Positions 13,671 to 24,189 of a DNA stretch of 64,000 bases are shown here, in pieces. Position numbers and translations under genes: made by a program. Origin of the DNA: Tillus elongatus (lineage: Eukaryota > Arthropoda > Insecta > Coleoptera > Cleridae); contig OZ023266.1 of NCBI GenBank assembly GCA_964006375.1, positions 18,322,090-18,386,089 of the forward strand. Reading direction: 5' to 3'. The notes beneath the pieces were generated by a model. The model was not told the origin of the DNA and ran no database searches. It saw only the letters and a program-made list of their open reading frames with translations. Numbering within the stretch: the first letter of the stretch is position 1; every line of letters starts with the position of its first letter.

Positions 13671-15017
13671 GGTAGATTCAGGGGGCCAAAATAAGTAAAA
13701 TAAACACATAAGTTATAGTTCGACTGTCAAACATTCTTGAAATAATAAAAAAAAAATTTTTTTTTTTTGTGAAACAAACTTTTTTTTAATTAAGCCTTTT
13801 CTTCTTTTTTTTTAACAAATCACTCACATGTCTATGACATTAACTGGTTTACTTACGAATTCCTAAAATACCTCAAATAATGGATTTTGTCATGGAAACC
13901 CAGTTTACGCAGTTAACAAATATCGACGCCGATTTCTAAACCGAAGGGTCTATAATAGAAAACTTTTTCAAAGACTTTTCATTAGCGCCCAGGAAACTAG
14001 TGTTTTTTCTTAGCGCAAGGATTTTTAGTGAAAGAGAAGGTCTTGGCGTACGACCCAAAAACACATTTTCAACATTGTTGAAGAAACCCGAGGGAGAGTA
14101 CGAATCAACGCAGAATCTCACAGAAAGCCGTTCTCAGTACGCTCAAGAAAAATAGTTTAAAGCGTTTCCATGTCCACTCGGTTCAACATCTTGAACAGGG
14201 CGATAACGTCTCAAGGTTACAATTTTGTGAATGGACCCGACAGTAAGTGAATACATTTTATTCAGTGATAAGGCTGAATTTACTCGTGATTGTGTAAATA
14301 ATTTACACAATGAACACCGATGGTCAGAAGAAGACTCTCATGCTACGTTTGAACACAATTTTCAGCATCGATTCAGCATAGATATTTGATGTGGCCTAAT
14401 CAATGATCAGTTAGTGGGTCCATTTGTGTTGGATGGGCGTCTTACTGGGGAAGGATATTTACATTTCCTAGAAGATAATTGGACAGAAATTTTAGAAAAT
14501 GTTCCTTTAAATGCTCGAAAACATGATGGGGCCCCTCCCCACTTTATTCCGCAAGTACGAAATTTTTTTAACAGTGAATTTCCTGGACGCTTAGTTGGTA
14601 GAGGGGCTTCAATAAATTGGCCAGCAAGCTCTCCAGACCTAAACCCACTCGATTATTTTATTTGGGGATTGATGAAGTCGTTGGTGTACGCCACTAGAGT
14701 AGACACAAAGGAATCATTACTTGATCGCATTGGGAATGCGGCCGATTTAATAAGAAATAAACGCGACGCTATTAACCGTGCTATTGGTACCATCAATAAC
14801 AGGGCAAACAAGTGTATTGAAGTTGGCGGTGGTATTTTTGAAAAATGCTCTTTAAATATTTACCGTTTATGATATCCCTTTTTCCTATGTTTCCTTTTGA
14901 ACATAGATAAAATAAAAATCAATAAAACAATGTTAACTGCATTTATTTCAACAATGATTGACATTCGAACTAAAACATATGTATTTATTTTTCTTATTGC
15001 ATCCCCTGAATCTACCC
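13671..15017 (+). mobile_element. Mariner-type element, near full length
   Basis: Both termini match as inverted repeats: gggtagattcaggggg at the left and, read on the minus strand, gggtagattcagggga at the right. Homology continues inwards for about 45 bp (ataag, aaataaa, acata, tag blocks). TA dinucleotides sit at equivalent positions in both ends. The interior is a decayed transposase. A (TA)n tract (15043-15127) begins about 25 bp beyond the right end. Confidence 0.75.
13870..14872 (+). pseudogene. Mariner-type transposase, D-41-D, decayed
   Basis: The N-terminal part is broken by stops but retains the pattern GNPVYAVNKYRRRF...EETRGRVRINAESH. The first catalytic block reads ILFSDKAEFT. 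The intact 3' frame (14414-14872) has KHDGAPPHFIPQVRNFF and NWPASSPDLNPLDYFIWG, with exactly 41 residues between the Asp of HDGAPPHF and the second Asp of SPDLNPLD. An in-frame stop precedes the 14414 frame. The family moves DNA by cut-and-paste into TA. This copy cannot encode a full protein. Confidence 0.85.
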
Positions 15018-15041
15018 ATTCCCATTCCTACGGAATCACTG

Positions 15042-15130
<89 letters not shown>

Positions 15131-15390
15131 TGAAACACACTTATGAAATAAAATTCATTATTCAGCAAAAAATAGTTTTTGTAGAAAACGCTGAGACACG
15201 TGAAGTTTAATTTGTCGAACATTATCTTATAATCATAGTTAAAAAAATTAAACTCCCACCATTTTACCCCCACCACTTTCTCATTTTTTTTAATAGCAAC
15301 CCTGCATTTTTTCATCTCAATTCGATGGATCACATTTTTATGAATGCGGAGATACCCCATATGTATGGTCTAATGTTACAGTTTTCAATA

Positions 15391-16405
15391 CAGGGTGGAA
15401 ATTTAATACCGGAATATTAAAACTATAAAGTTTACCCTGAAATTTAAATTTCGAAAATAAACTTAATAAAGACGTCCCTTTCTTATAATGAATGTTCAAA
15501 ATGTTCTTCATTTATTTGCACACAACGAAATAATCTGTTCTGTAATTCTTCACTGACTCTTATCTTAAATTTCTTATCTTGTCTTTTATCTAAAACGTAC
15601 TTCGTATCATTATTCGTTTTTTATTAACTACTAATTTTTGCAGTGTGAAAGGTGAAATTTAACAGTTCTGTTTTATTTTGTGGTGTATTGGGTTGAATGC
15701 ACGGTCTCCTAATAAATTGGTCGTAATTTTGTTCAGTTAATTTTTGGTCTAATAATGCGATACTTAACTGAAACTCTGCGAACATATTAATGATGATTGG
15801 GTATGGTGATATGTGTAGAACACAGGCACAAGTTATTAATCTATTTAATGGAAAACATTTAGATTTGCCCCTACTAACCCAGGAAACTGTGTCTAAGATA
15901 AATTCACAGTTTCGTGATTATGGACACGTTAAACCACTGCGTAGGAGATCCAAGTTTGTTGAAGAAGATGTAAAACTCAATATTTTATTGGATTTTTAAG
16001 AAGAACCAACTACTTCTACCCGTCAAGTTGCACGTGAAAATGATGTAAGTCAATCAACAGTTTTAAGGTGTCTCAAAAACGAAAAAATGCATCCCTATAC
16101 ACCACAACACGTTCAAGAGTTAATTGACGGTGATTCTGATAGAAGACTGAAATTTTGTGAACAACTGTTGGACATGTCACAAAGAAATGTTATTTCTTCT
16201 GCTGACGTTCTGTTTTTGGATGAAGCAACATTTCTTTTGAATGGCGATGTAAACAGGCAAAATTGCAGATACTGGGCTGCCGAAAACCCCCACTGGATGC
16301 GACAAACACACACTCAGCGTCCTCAGAAGTTGAACGTTTGGGCTGGTATCATTGGTGATCACGTAGTTGGACCTGTTTTTATAGAAAATCTAAATGCTCC
16401 AGACA
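15391..16405 (+). pseudogene. Mariner-type transposase, 3' truncated
   Basis: The left end cagggtggaaatttaatacc follows TA at 15389-15390. The reading frame from about 15754 (MRYLTETLRTY, stops, then MMIGYGDMCRTQAQVINLFN) includes a stop after NILLDF. It then runs from the helix-turn-helix block (RQVARENDVSQSTVLRCLKN) to FLDEATFLLNGDVNRQNCRY (first Asp) and LNVWAGIIGDHVVGPVFIEN. The C-terminal half with the other two catalytic Asp is missing; at about 16405 a PLE-derived segment and a (TA)n tract follow. Confidence 0.85.
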
Positions 16406-16481
16406 AGAACCAGTGGAGTAGTCTCAAAGTCTGCATTGAGTATGGAACAGTTTCACCAAGTGTAAGGTCAACAACAATCAA

Positions 16482-16570
<89 letters not shown>
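16406..16570 (+). mobile_element. PLE-B terminal fragment plus (TA)n tract
   Basis: The segment gtagtctcaaagtctgcatt...acaacaatcaatga matches the terminal sequence next to the PLE copy at 62560-63425 (gtagtctccaagtctgtatg...acaacaatcaatga). It runs straight into (TA)n at about 16484-16570. The ORF that reads through from the transposase into Ile-Tyr repeats is an accident of the junction. Confidence 0.65.
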
Positions 16571-16573
<3 letters not shown>

Positions 16574-17296
16574 TCGCAATGGCTTTCAGAGGCTCCAATT
16601 GGGGTTTATTTTTGATAAATTTTTTGAGTCGTGGCCGCTCTGATCTTTTTTGCTAATATATAAGGTATCTAATTTATAAAAACTTATGACAAGAGAACGA
16701 TAAGTTCAGCCATCCATAATATTGAATTCTTCCTAGCTTATAAAAGTACAATTGCTGAAAAGAGAAACCACTTTTGTATACAAGTATTTTTGTAAAGTGG
16801 ATATCAATTTAATTAAAATATTTGTGAATTTTGTCGTCAATCATTTTATTGATATGCTATTGTGTATTATGAACTGGCACTATGCTATGTAAAAAGTAAT
16901 AAAATGATGACAATCCGTTACATTTTAACCAATAAATGTATTAAATATCACAAAGGATCTATTGTATACAAAAATTATGTTTATAATATTAAATTTAAAA
17001 TTTATTATTATATAACGATAATGAAAATTTCAGTAGTTAGCACAACATATATTTCATACCAACCTATTATATTTGAGTTTTTGTGGATAATCAAAAGAGT
17101 TTTAGGATTAAATATATCACTCATTGTTCTTCTAGTTACAATATCTGTTTTTCAAAGATATTTAAAAATTATTTCATGTTATTATTATCTCATTTTTGTT
17201 TGTTCGAAAACGATTAATTTTGTTTTGCTTATAGCAGCACCAGTCTTAGCTCCGTCAATATATACCAAAAAATTACAACTACTAAGGCTGTAGTGT
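16571..17296. other. Unassigned AT-rich sequence
   Basis: A 143-codon frame at 16862-17293 exists, but it is Ile/Tyr/Lys-rich as expected from AT-rich DNA and has no recognisable domain. No gene is supported. Confidence 0.4.
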
Positions 17297-17505
17297 TGGA
17301 TCTGAGCAAGTTAAACATGCAGGCAATGTTCCATCTTTCAATCAGACGGTTTAGTTTGTCATGCGATGTTGGGCACTCTAAATATACCTTGCCTCTAAGG
17401 CAGTGGTCGGGCATAATCTACAGGTTGCTGAGGTGAAACTGCTCCATGGTGTCGGTTATTGGCTATAGTGACAGAAATAATCCCACGTCAAAGAAACAAA
17501 CGAGA
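17297..17505 (+). mobile_element. tRNA-derived SINE, head-less copy
   Basis: It contains the SINE body and tail: gagcaagttaaacatgcag, catgcgatgttgggc, gaggtgaaactgctccatgg and tgtcggttattggctatag. These match the copies at 22691-23017 and 43290-43636. The tRNA-like head is absent, so it is 5' truncated. Confidence 0.8.
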
Positions 17506-17679
17506 CACATTTTGTAACGTATTACACGTTTCTATTAATCATAGAAAATATTTTAACTTGTATGACGTCATTGTTTCATTCCATTGACCCACATTTTACT
17601 CTGTGGCTCAATATAGCTAATGTGTTGACATCTTATAAAGTTAGTTGGTGTTTAAGAAATGGAGAATAATAATTGTAGG

Positions 17680-19600
17680 TAGCTTGGGTATTATTATTAT
17701 ATATTTTTTAATTTCAACAACACAACACGATAGCTTACAGCCTAAATACTATCGTACCGTTGGTGTTGACAAGGAGGAAAGAGGCAGCTTGTTAATTCTG
17801 GACTTGAAGGTTTGGAGGTTCGGAGGAGAAGGAAAAACCTGTGCCGCCAAGGAATTCCACAACTTGGAAGTCCTCGGGACAAAAGAGCGGGCATAACAAG
17901 ATATTCTATGTCTGGTGACCTGGACAGTAAAAGGGTGCATTCGCTCTGTTCCCCTGGTAGATCTGTTGTGGGCAGCAGGTGGGGGAACTATGGAGGAAAG
18001 CTCCTCTGAGCAGTGCCCGTGCAAATATCTATAAAAGAGAGAGATGTCACCAACGGCACGTCGGTGGGCAAGGGATGGCAGCCTTTGGGTGAGGGTAGCG
18101 TCAAGGATGAGACGTAGGGCTCTCTTTTAAATGAAGTCCAGGATAGCGAGTGTAGAAGCGGCAGCTGCATCCCAGATGTGGGAGTAGTATTCGAGGTTTG
18201 GCCTTATTTGCGAAGTATATAAAGTATAGAGATTAGCTGGTGAAAAGTATTTACGAGCCCGGAAGAGGAAACCTAATTTCTTAGCAGCCGCTTCTGCAAT
18301 TGATGTGACATGTTGGTGCCAATTAAGATTTCGATCCACAGAAATGCCAACAAGAGAAAATGACTCATTACTTTAAATAACTTGGTTGTTCATTGTGATG
18401 GGTCTAGAGCAGGGTATCTCTTGTGAGAAAGAAAGCAAGACTTAGTTTTGGTGGGGTTGAATTGTACAAGATTTCTACCTCCCCAGTCTAATATTTTTTG
18501 GATATCCACGGAGACAGAACGCTCCATGAGTCTGTGATCCTAATCTAATTGGGCTAAAGAGACAGGTTTAGAATATTGTATATTTGAGTGGAGGCTGCTG
18601 TCGTCCGCGTAACTGTGAACTGGGTTGGATGTGCTATAGAGCAGGTCATTGATGTGGAGAAGAAACAAAGTAGGGGCTAAAGCTGAACCTTGAGGAACTC
18701 CTGCATTAATTGGATGCAGTTTAGAGGAATGGACATTCACAACAACAGATATGCTCTTGTTGGAGAGGAAATTTGCTGTCCAGGTACAAAGTTTTGGTGG
18801 TAGGCCATAGGCCGGAGTTTATTAAGCAGCGGTGCGTGCCAGACCTGGTCGAATGCTTTGGATATGTCTAGAGCGACAATCTGGGATTCACCGTGTTGTT
18901 CCATGGACTTGTTCCAAGAATGGGTGACAAAAGAAAGGAGGTCGGCAGTCGATCTGCGCTGACGGAATCCTTACTACCTGTCGTGGATTAGACTGTGTTT
19001 TTCAAGAAGTTTTAGTAATTCGGTGTTTATATACTTTTCCATCACTTTAGAGACGACTGAAAGGAGATAAATAGGTCTGTAGTTGCTAGGAAGCGCTTTG
19101 GATCCTTTCTTGGGGATGGGTTGTACTCGAGCAGTTTTCCAGTTACTAGGAAATATGCCTTTATTGTAAGATATCTGAAACAGACGAGTCAGGACAGGAG
19201 CAAGTTCTGGTGTGCTTTTTTTGAGAACAATTGCTGGGATCTCGTCAAGGCCAGAGGCTTTCCTGGTATTAAGAGAAGAGAGCATCTTTCGTACCTTTTT
19301 AGTTTCGAAAATGATATCAGTCATTTTATGCGCGACATTGGGGACTGTTGGTGGTTGAACATTTGGAGGTGGGTTGAGAGTAGAATTGCCTGCGAACAAC
19401 GAAGCAAAAAGTGCCGCCTTGCCCAGGGCGGTAGAAACAATTGCATCCCCTGCGACAAGAGGCGGGAACGTGCTTTTGCAGAAATTATTCCAAATAGATT
19501 TAGCAAGAGTCCAGAAGGGTTTGCCGCCGTTGGAGCTTAAGAGGACTTTGTTTTTGATGTGGTTATTAAACGAGTTTTTTGCCTCAGAAAGAATGCGGAC
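17680..19600 (-). pseudogene. LINE reverse transcriptase (jockey/CR1/L2-like), 5' truncated
   Basis: Minus-strand blocks occur in order. They are VRKMLSSLNTRKASGLDEIP (RT palm entry), ARVQPIPKKGSKALPSNYRP, about 18960-18830 a decayed VALDISKAFDQVWHARLL, then INAGVPQGSALAPTLFLLHI and VHSYADDSSLHS (catalytic Asp pair). After them come a thumb/C-terminal region with NWHQHVTSIAEAAAKKLGFL, YTSQIRPNLEYYSHIWD and FVPRTSKLWNSLAAQVF. A terminal AT-rich ataataata tail lies near 17690-17700. There is no endonuclease domain, and several stops and frameshifts are present. It is a typical 5'-truncated dead LINE insertion ending near 17680. Confidence 0.9.
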
Positions 19601-20009
19601 ACATTACACACCCTATAAGTTACTAAAAAACGGTGGCAATTGTAACGAACAACCATTATATTAAATAAATGATTTACTTAATAACGAAAGAATATTCAAC
19701 AATCTTAACTACATTGTGACAATAATAATAATAAACAAATAATTATTCCTTACTTAACAACTCACATGAGTACATATACAGATCTCACCAGGGCAGTTCT
19801 ATCTATTACCTATCAGTAGAAACAGAAGTAGATTAAAAGTATAAATATAAAGTGGTCTTGAAATACATAAACATAACGTAATTTTATATCATGAAAAATC
19901 GTCATTTGCCAATATCTTGCCAATATAGATTTTGCTTAGCTGGTATAAAATATGCGACTCTTGTTTTGTACCAGGTCACTCCATCTAGGTTAAGTGTTTT
20001 CTGGGACAC
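19601..20009. other. Unassigned sequence
   Basis: AT-rich sequence with no recognised gene or repeat structure. Confidence 0.35.
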
Positions 20010-20440
20010 AATTATATCAATATAATCATAACTTTCACATAGCTGTCATAATTTATACACTTCAGAAAGACATTCTCATAGAATTTAGGGCCCATGACTT
20101 GACCACAAAGAAAATATTTGTATTTCTGTACCCAATAAATTGTTAAAACGTTATAGTCCTCGACTTTTATTGAAAAAATGTCAATTTCCACCGAATCACC
20201 CATTATTTATCCCCTACCCCCGGAACCGATCTTACCCAAAAACAATTCGACGCGTTCCTTTGTCCGGTGCTAACTGGATACCAAATTTGAAGATATCTCA
20301 ATTCGTTTGAATGTTATTGCGCCCATTAACACAGACGTGCATGCCGACGGACAACAGACCGACCGACATAAAAAAAATCGTTCCAGAATCAAGTCTTCTA
20401 TATGTTTTAAGACTTTTTACGCCGTTCTAGCAAAAAAATT
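20010..20440 (-). mobile_element. (GTCY)n-core interspersed element copy
   Basis: On the minus strand this matches the copies at 35100-35880, 56960-57255 and 58831-59240: gtaaaaagtcttaaaacata, a short remnant of the gtcggtcggtctgt core (plus strand acagaccgaccgac near 20353), aattgagatatcttcaaatt and ggggtaggggataaataatg. The ORFs over it are not conserved between copies. Confidence 0.75.
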
Positions 20441-20819
20441 GAGCTATTCAAATTTGAAACATTTATTTTTAATATCACAGTTTTTTATTGACAATGATAA
20501 AAACTGGTTTATATATGAGATCTAGAATGTTTGAGTCATTACCTGGCGACGGAACATTTGATATCATTGCGCAGGTCAGTAACACGCTGTAACTGAGGTT
20601 TATCGTATATTATTAGATCGTTTATCTGTTTTCAATTTCATTTTACAAATTATTTGTGTTGTTTGGGAATTTTAATATACAAGTGCAAGTTATTCCTTTA
20701 CGATTTTATTAATGTTAGTGGGTGGACTAAACAGTGTTTGTGATATTTTGTCAACAGCTATAAAGGATCGAAGTTTTACAAAAAGGGCTGATGTGCAACA
20801 GGTTAATTATTTTTTTCTC

Positions 20820-21044
20820 TGATGCTTTAGCGGTAGTTTTAGTCAAGCTTATGGTTTAATGGTCCATAATTTGTAGCTAATTTTCGTACAAAAGAATTCG
20901 TCATGGAAGAGACCGCGACTTTAGAATTTTAAAACGATTTCTTCAAATGAGCGCAAACTAGGCCCCCTAGAATCCATATCCGGTATTACGTTCAGTTTTT
21001 ATCTGTTTACATATATACAGGGTGACGCATTTCTACGGTAAAGC

Positions 21045-21119
<75 letters not shown>

Positions 21120-21525
21120 ACAAGAGAGGAGAAAAAATTGTATAAGTTAATTATAGGGTGTCTCGAGCTGCATCTTATATAATTATTTTGACAATCACAG
21201 GCTCGCCCATAAGTCGTTGGTGATCCCTACAATTTTTTTTCGAACACCCTTATTTTATTGCATTTTTTATCGAAATATGTTTGTAATAAAAAAAATCGAG
21301 ACGCAGTAAGTAGGCTTGGGTAACAAATCTTCATTAAATGCTTCAAATTTCAATAATTCAATTTGCTATTAACTTACGGTTTGTTGGCTAGGGAATCAAT
21401 ATTTTAAGTTTATTGTCGGAAAATGTTTGTACATTTTCAACCAATAAGTTATTTTGATAAAAATATGGCACATTGCGTTTTTATAAAAATTCACTTTCAT
21501 AACGTACTTACTGCGTCCAGATGTT
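20820..21525 (+). mobile_element. (TA)n-core element copy, compound
   Basis: It carries the family's segments in order: gatgctttagcggtagtttt, a 5' type end with caaatgagcgcaaactaggc, a cagggtgacgcatttctacg sub-block, a (TA)n tract at about 21049-21113, tagggtgtctcgagctgc, an inward hairpin end agacgcagtaag near 21299, and an outward end cgtacttactgcgtccag near 21502. Confidence 0.75.
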
Positions 21526-21689
21526 TTATATTTCGAAAGTAATTATATTCAGATCTAGAAACTGACTACTAAATATTATTTCGTTTTAAATTTGTAACTT
21601 CATGTATATTTTTAAGGTTTATTTATGTTGTTTACTTTTAATTGATTGATTTTATACTAAACTTTATAAACCGAAACTTTTTCTTTTGA

Positions 21690-21910
21690 CTAAGTGAAGA
21701 TTGGAACGTGTGATGAGCACTCATAAGTACACTTGGAGAATCCAAATCACTTCAACACATCTTTTTAAAGACCCGACGATCGTTTCACTAACAAAGTTAG
21801 CGTCATTTTTCATCCTCTGATGACGCTAACTTTGCTAGTGAAACGATCGTCAGGTCTTAAAAATATGTGTTTTGGTGATTTGGGTTCTACACGTGTACCT
21901 TCTCTTTTGA
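21690..21910. mobile_element. PLE-A tail, head-to-head inverted pair
   Basis: Two copies of the PLE tail face each other around about 21809. The minus arm reads tttgttagtgaaacgatcgt towards the left, and the plus arm has the complete hammerhead at 21814-21854. Both arms extend to acttggagaatccaaatcac on the minus side and gatttgggttctacacgtg on the plus side. The minus arm lacks the CTG of CTGATGA at the joint. Confidence 0.8.
21814..21854 (+). ncRNA. Hammerhead ribozyme motif, complete core
   Basis: The elements are, in order: CCT (stem I, 5' strand), CTGATGA, one C, stem II gctaac/gctagt with loop ttt, GAAAC, palindromic stem III acga/tcgt, cleavage-site triplet GTC and AGG (stem I, 3' strand). 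Further out, TTTTT upstream can pair with AAAAA downstream to extend stem I past an internal loop. All core positions match the hammerhead consensus CUGANGA...GAAA...UH. Stem II has one A-C mismatch. Hammerheads are known from Penelope-like elements. Activity is inferred, not shown; the very short stem III suggests it would act as a dimer. Confidence 0.8.
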
Positions 21911-21939
21911 TTGTACTACTGCGTTCAGTAACACTTTTA

Positions 21940-22480
21940 GCTTAGAAGCATTCATTTTCTCGCCTTCTGTCTCCAAGGGGACTGCTCTTATACATTTCTC
22001 AATGAGTGTATCAAATAGCCATGGAGATATCACATATTCTTCTTTGACACCTTGTTCAATCCCAAAATAATCATCGAGCTTTCCATTATGTTATCGAAGC
22101 GAGAATATTTAGCAAGTGCAACATCTTCCTGCCGTGAACATCCCTAATCTTTTCTTCGGTCAGCTGTGTCACTCGTGCTATCAATACCGTCCCAAATATA
22201 TTTCCCACAGCACTCAACAAACTCATCACTCGCTGATTTTTGCATTTTCTCTTGCTTCCTTTTCCTTATATAAGGCCACCATGACAGCGTCCTTTAACTC
22301 CATTGGTGCTTGACCTACTTTTATGCATACGTTCAACAGCTCACAGCCCCACAGCCAAATTCGAGTATCCATACTTTGACACTTCTTCATAAATTTAATC
22401 AACACCCGCTGTTTTTCCTTTCATTGATTTATTAATCATTATATGAACCCCATGCACTTCAACAGTGTCCTATTCTGTCT
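21940..22480 (-). pseudogene. Decayed LINE reverse transcriptase fragment
   Basis: Minus-strand translation with frameshifts gives MNKSMKGKTAGVD near 22440, then GVKGRCH (near 22290), then LSAVGNIFGTVLIARVTQLT and EEKIRDVHGRK. Next come FGIEQGVKEEYVISPWLFDT and LIEKCIRAVPLETEGEKM. The order matches the fingers and palm of a LINE RT (KMKNGKAPG..., then the SVVGK...R and F...GVRQG.VISP blocks). The catalytic YADD block is not found because the copy ends first. It has many stops. Confidence 0.55.
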
Positions 22481-22690
22481 GACTTGCAAACATCAGAGGG
22501 TTCTGATGCAAGAGAATAATACAAATAATTCTATAAGTGAAGATTGGAACCAGTGATGGGCACTGATAAATACACTGGGAGTCATCAGAAGATGAATAAT
22601 TCTAATTACATCTACAGCTATGCGTCATATTTTTGTGCAGGTAGTCGGTTCATAACCATTGAGGTTGGTCCAACAACACAAAAATTAAAA

Positions 22691-23017
22691 GTCTCGGTGG
22701 ATCAGTGGTAAAAACGTGTGCTTCTGAACCGAAGGGTACCGGGTTCGATCCCAGCGTTCTCTTTTTACTTTTTCAGTACATACTGTGATACTAACACCAA
22801 CAGAGGTTCTGGTATTGTATTGAAGCAAGTTGAATGTCTGGATGTTCCGCCCTTCGGAGGGGGCGTAAAGCCGTCGGTCCCGTGTTCATGCGATGTTGAC
22901 CTTCCTTACAGAAAGGAAGGGGTTAAGCACCATTTCTAGGACAGTGAGGTGAAACTGCTTCCTGGCGTCGGTGATTGGCCATAGTCGCGGAAAAAGACCG
23001 ACGGTAAAGAAAAAAAT
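22691..23017 (+). mobile_element. tRNA-derived SINE, full copy
   Basis: The tRNA-like head (22691-22762) has an A-box TGGATCAGTGG at 22698-22708 and a B-box GGTTCGATCCC at 22742-22752, matching the internal RNA polymerase III promoter consensus. The body contains cagtacatactgtgatac and ttcggagggggcgtaaagcc. The tail is gaggtgaaactgcttcctgg and gaccgacggtaaag with an A-rich end. It sits inside the 3' tail of the minus-strand PLE-A and shares all parts with the copy at 43290-43636. Confidence 0.85.
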
Positions 23018-23251
23018 GGACATATTTCGTTTGGAGGAAATTTCTGGATCCTTTTATTATCTATCAGACGTGGTTCTGTCAGTCTTTCTTGTAAAGTGAT
23101 CTATCGATCAACTCCCCATAGGCGGCGGAGCCAAATTCATACACTTATTATTACTATATTTAGGAATATATATACTTTCGAAAGCACTTAGCTGTCCCGT
23201 TTGTCTACATTTCTAATCGGTTTTAGATTCTCTCTATTTACCTGGCGATTA

Positions 23252-24087
23252 TTATCCAAGATCTATATATATAGTACCGTATCTTAATTGTGCTGAATGT
23301 TCATTAGATCTCATTTCAATACATCTTTTTGTTTGTCCGACATGTTTAAGATCATAATCTTTGCAACCTATTTCATAAATTTCCGACATTTTAGCGGTAC
23401 TCTCCTTGTCTTTAGGGTTACCTAGCAAGTTTTTTAAAGTATGTTTTGTTGAAAAAGTTAGTTGAAAATTGGCTTTCTGAAAAATGATTACTAGAACACT
23501 CGTGATTTCCGGTTCAAATGGTAAGCACACAAGTTTTTTTCGGCTTTCTCTCTTCTAAAAGTCGTTGATTCCGGTAACATTTTCTTTGTTTTCCGTTTGT
23601 TAATTAATTTCTCCACTAGGCAAGCAGTGTATACGTTATATTCGGCCACGTTCTTAATATTCCCTAATTCCTTGGTATATGTATTTTTATTTAAAGGAAA
23701 ATTAATTAGTCTGTATACCAACAAATTCATACTGTCCATTTTTTGTGCGTACGTAAAATGTTAGTCATTGGAAATGTAATTTAAAGTGGCGGTTCCCTTC
23801 CTATGGACTTCAAATACTTAAGTGTCTTTATTTTTGATAACTAGTAGATCTAGAAAGGGTAATTTATAATTAATTTCTAATTCATGGGTAAATGTTATAG
23901 AATCAAATTTATTATTCAATTTGGCAATTAAATCGTCTATTCTGCAAATGTTTGTGTTGAACACTGCGAAAATATCATCCACATAATGAAAGCATACTCT
24001 AGGAAAATACTTACTATCCGTTTTAAGATCTGTTTCAAATCTGCTCATGAAAAGGTCCGCAATAAATGACGATAGGGGGTTGCCCAT
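23252..24087 (-). pseudogene. PLE-A RT palm and GIY-YIG endonuclease region
   Basis: The frames join as RT palm to linker to endonuclease. YVDD carries the two catalytic Asp of the RT. The linker begins MDSMNLLVYRLINFPLNKNT and matches the plus-strand copy at 36293 (MASLNFLVNRVINFPLNKSR). The endonuclease has the GIY-YIG signature in altered form, YEIGC followed by HVGQTKR, with downstream RSNEH. Frameshifts lie between the blocks. In PLEs this nuclease nicks the target and the RT primes on it. The copy is not expected to work. Confidence 0.85.
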
Positions 24088-24189
24088 TGCCGTGCCTTGG
24101 GTGTGTTAAAAATACTCATTATTGAATTGAAAAATATTTTATTTAATACAAAGATTTGTTCCGTCGTAAGGTTCCGTCGTAGGGTTATA

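Noticed and set aside
16862..17293. 143-codon ORF
   Set aside because: Ile/Tyr/Lys-rich composition expected from AT-rich DNA; no domain, no repeat in another copy, no splice or promoter signal to support it.
22691..22762. Functional tRNA gene
   Set aside because: Pol III boxes are good, but the cloverleaf is imperfect and the head is followed by a SINE body shared with another locus.
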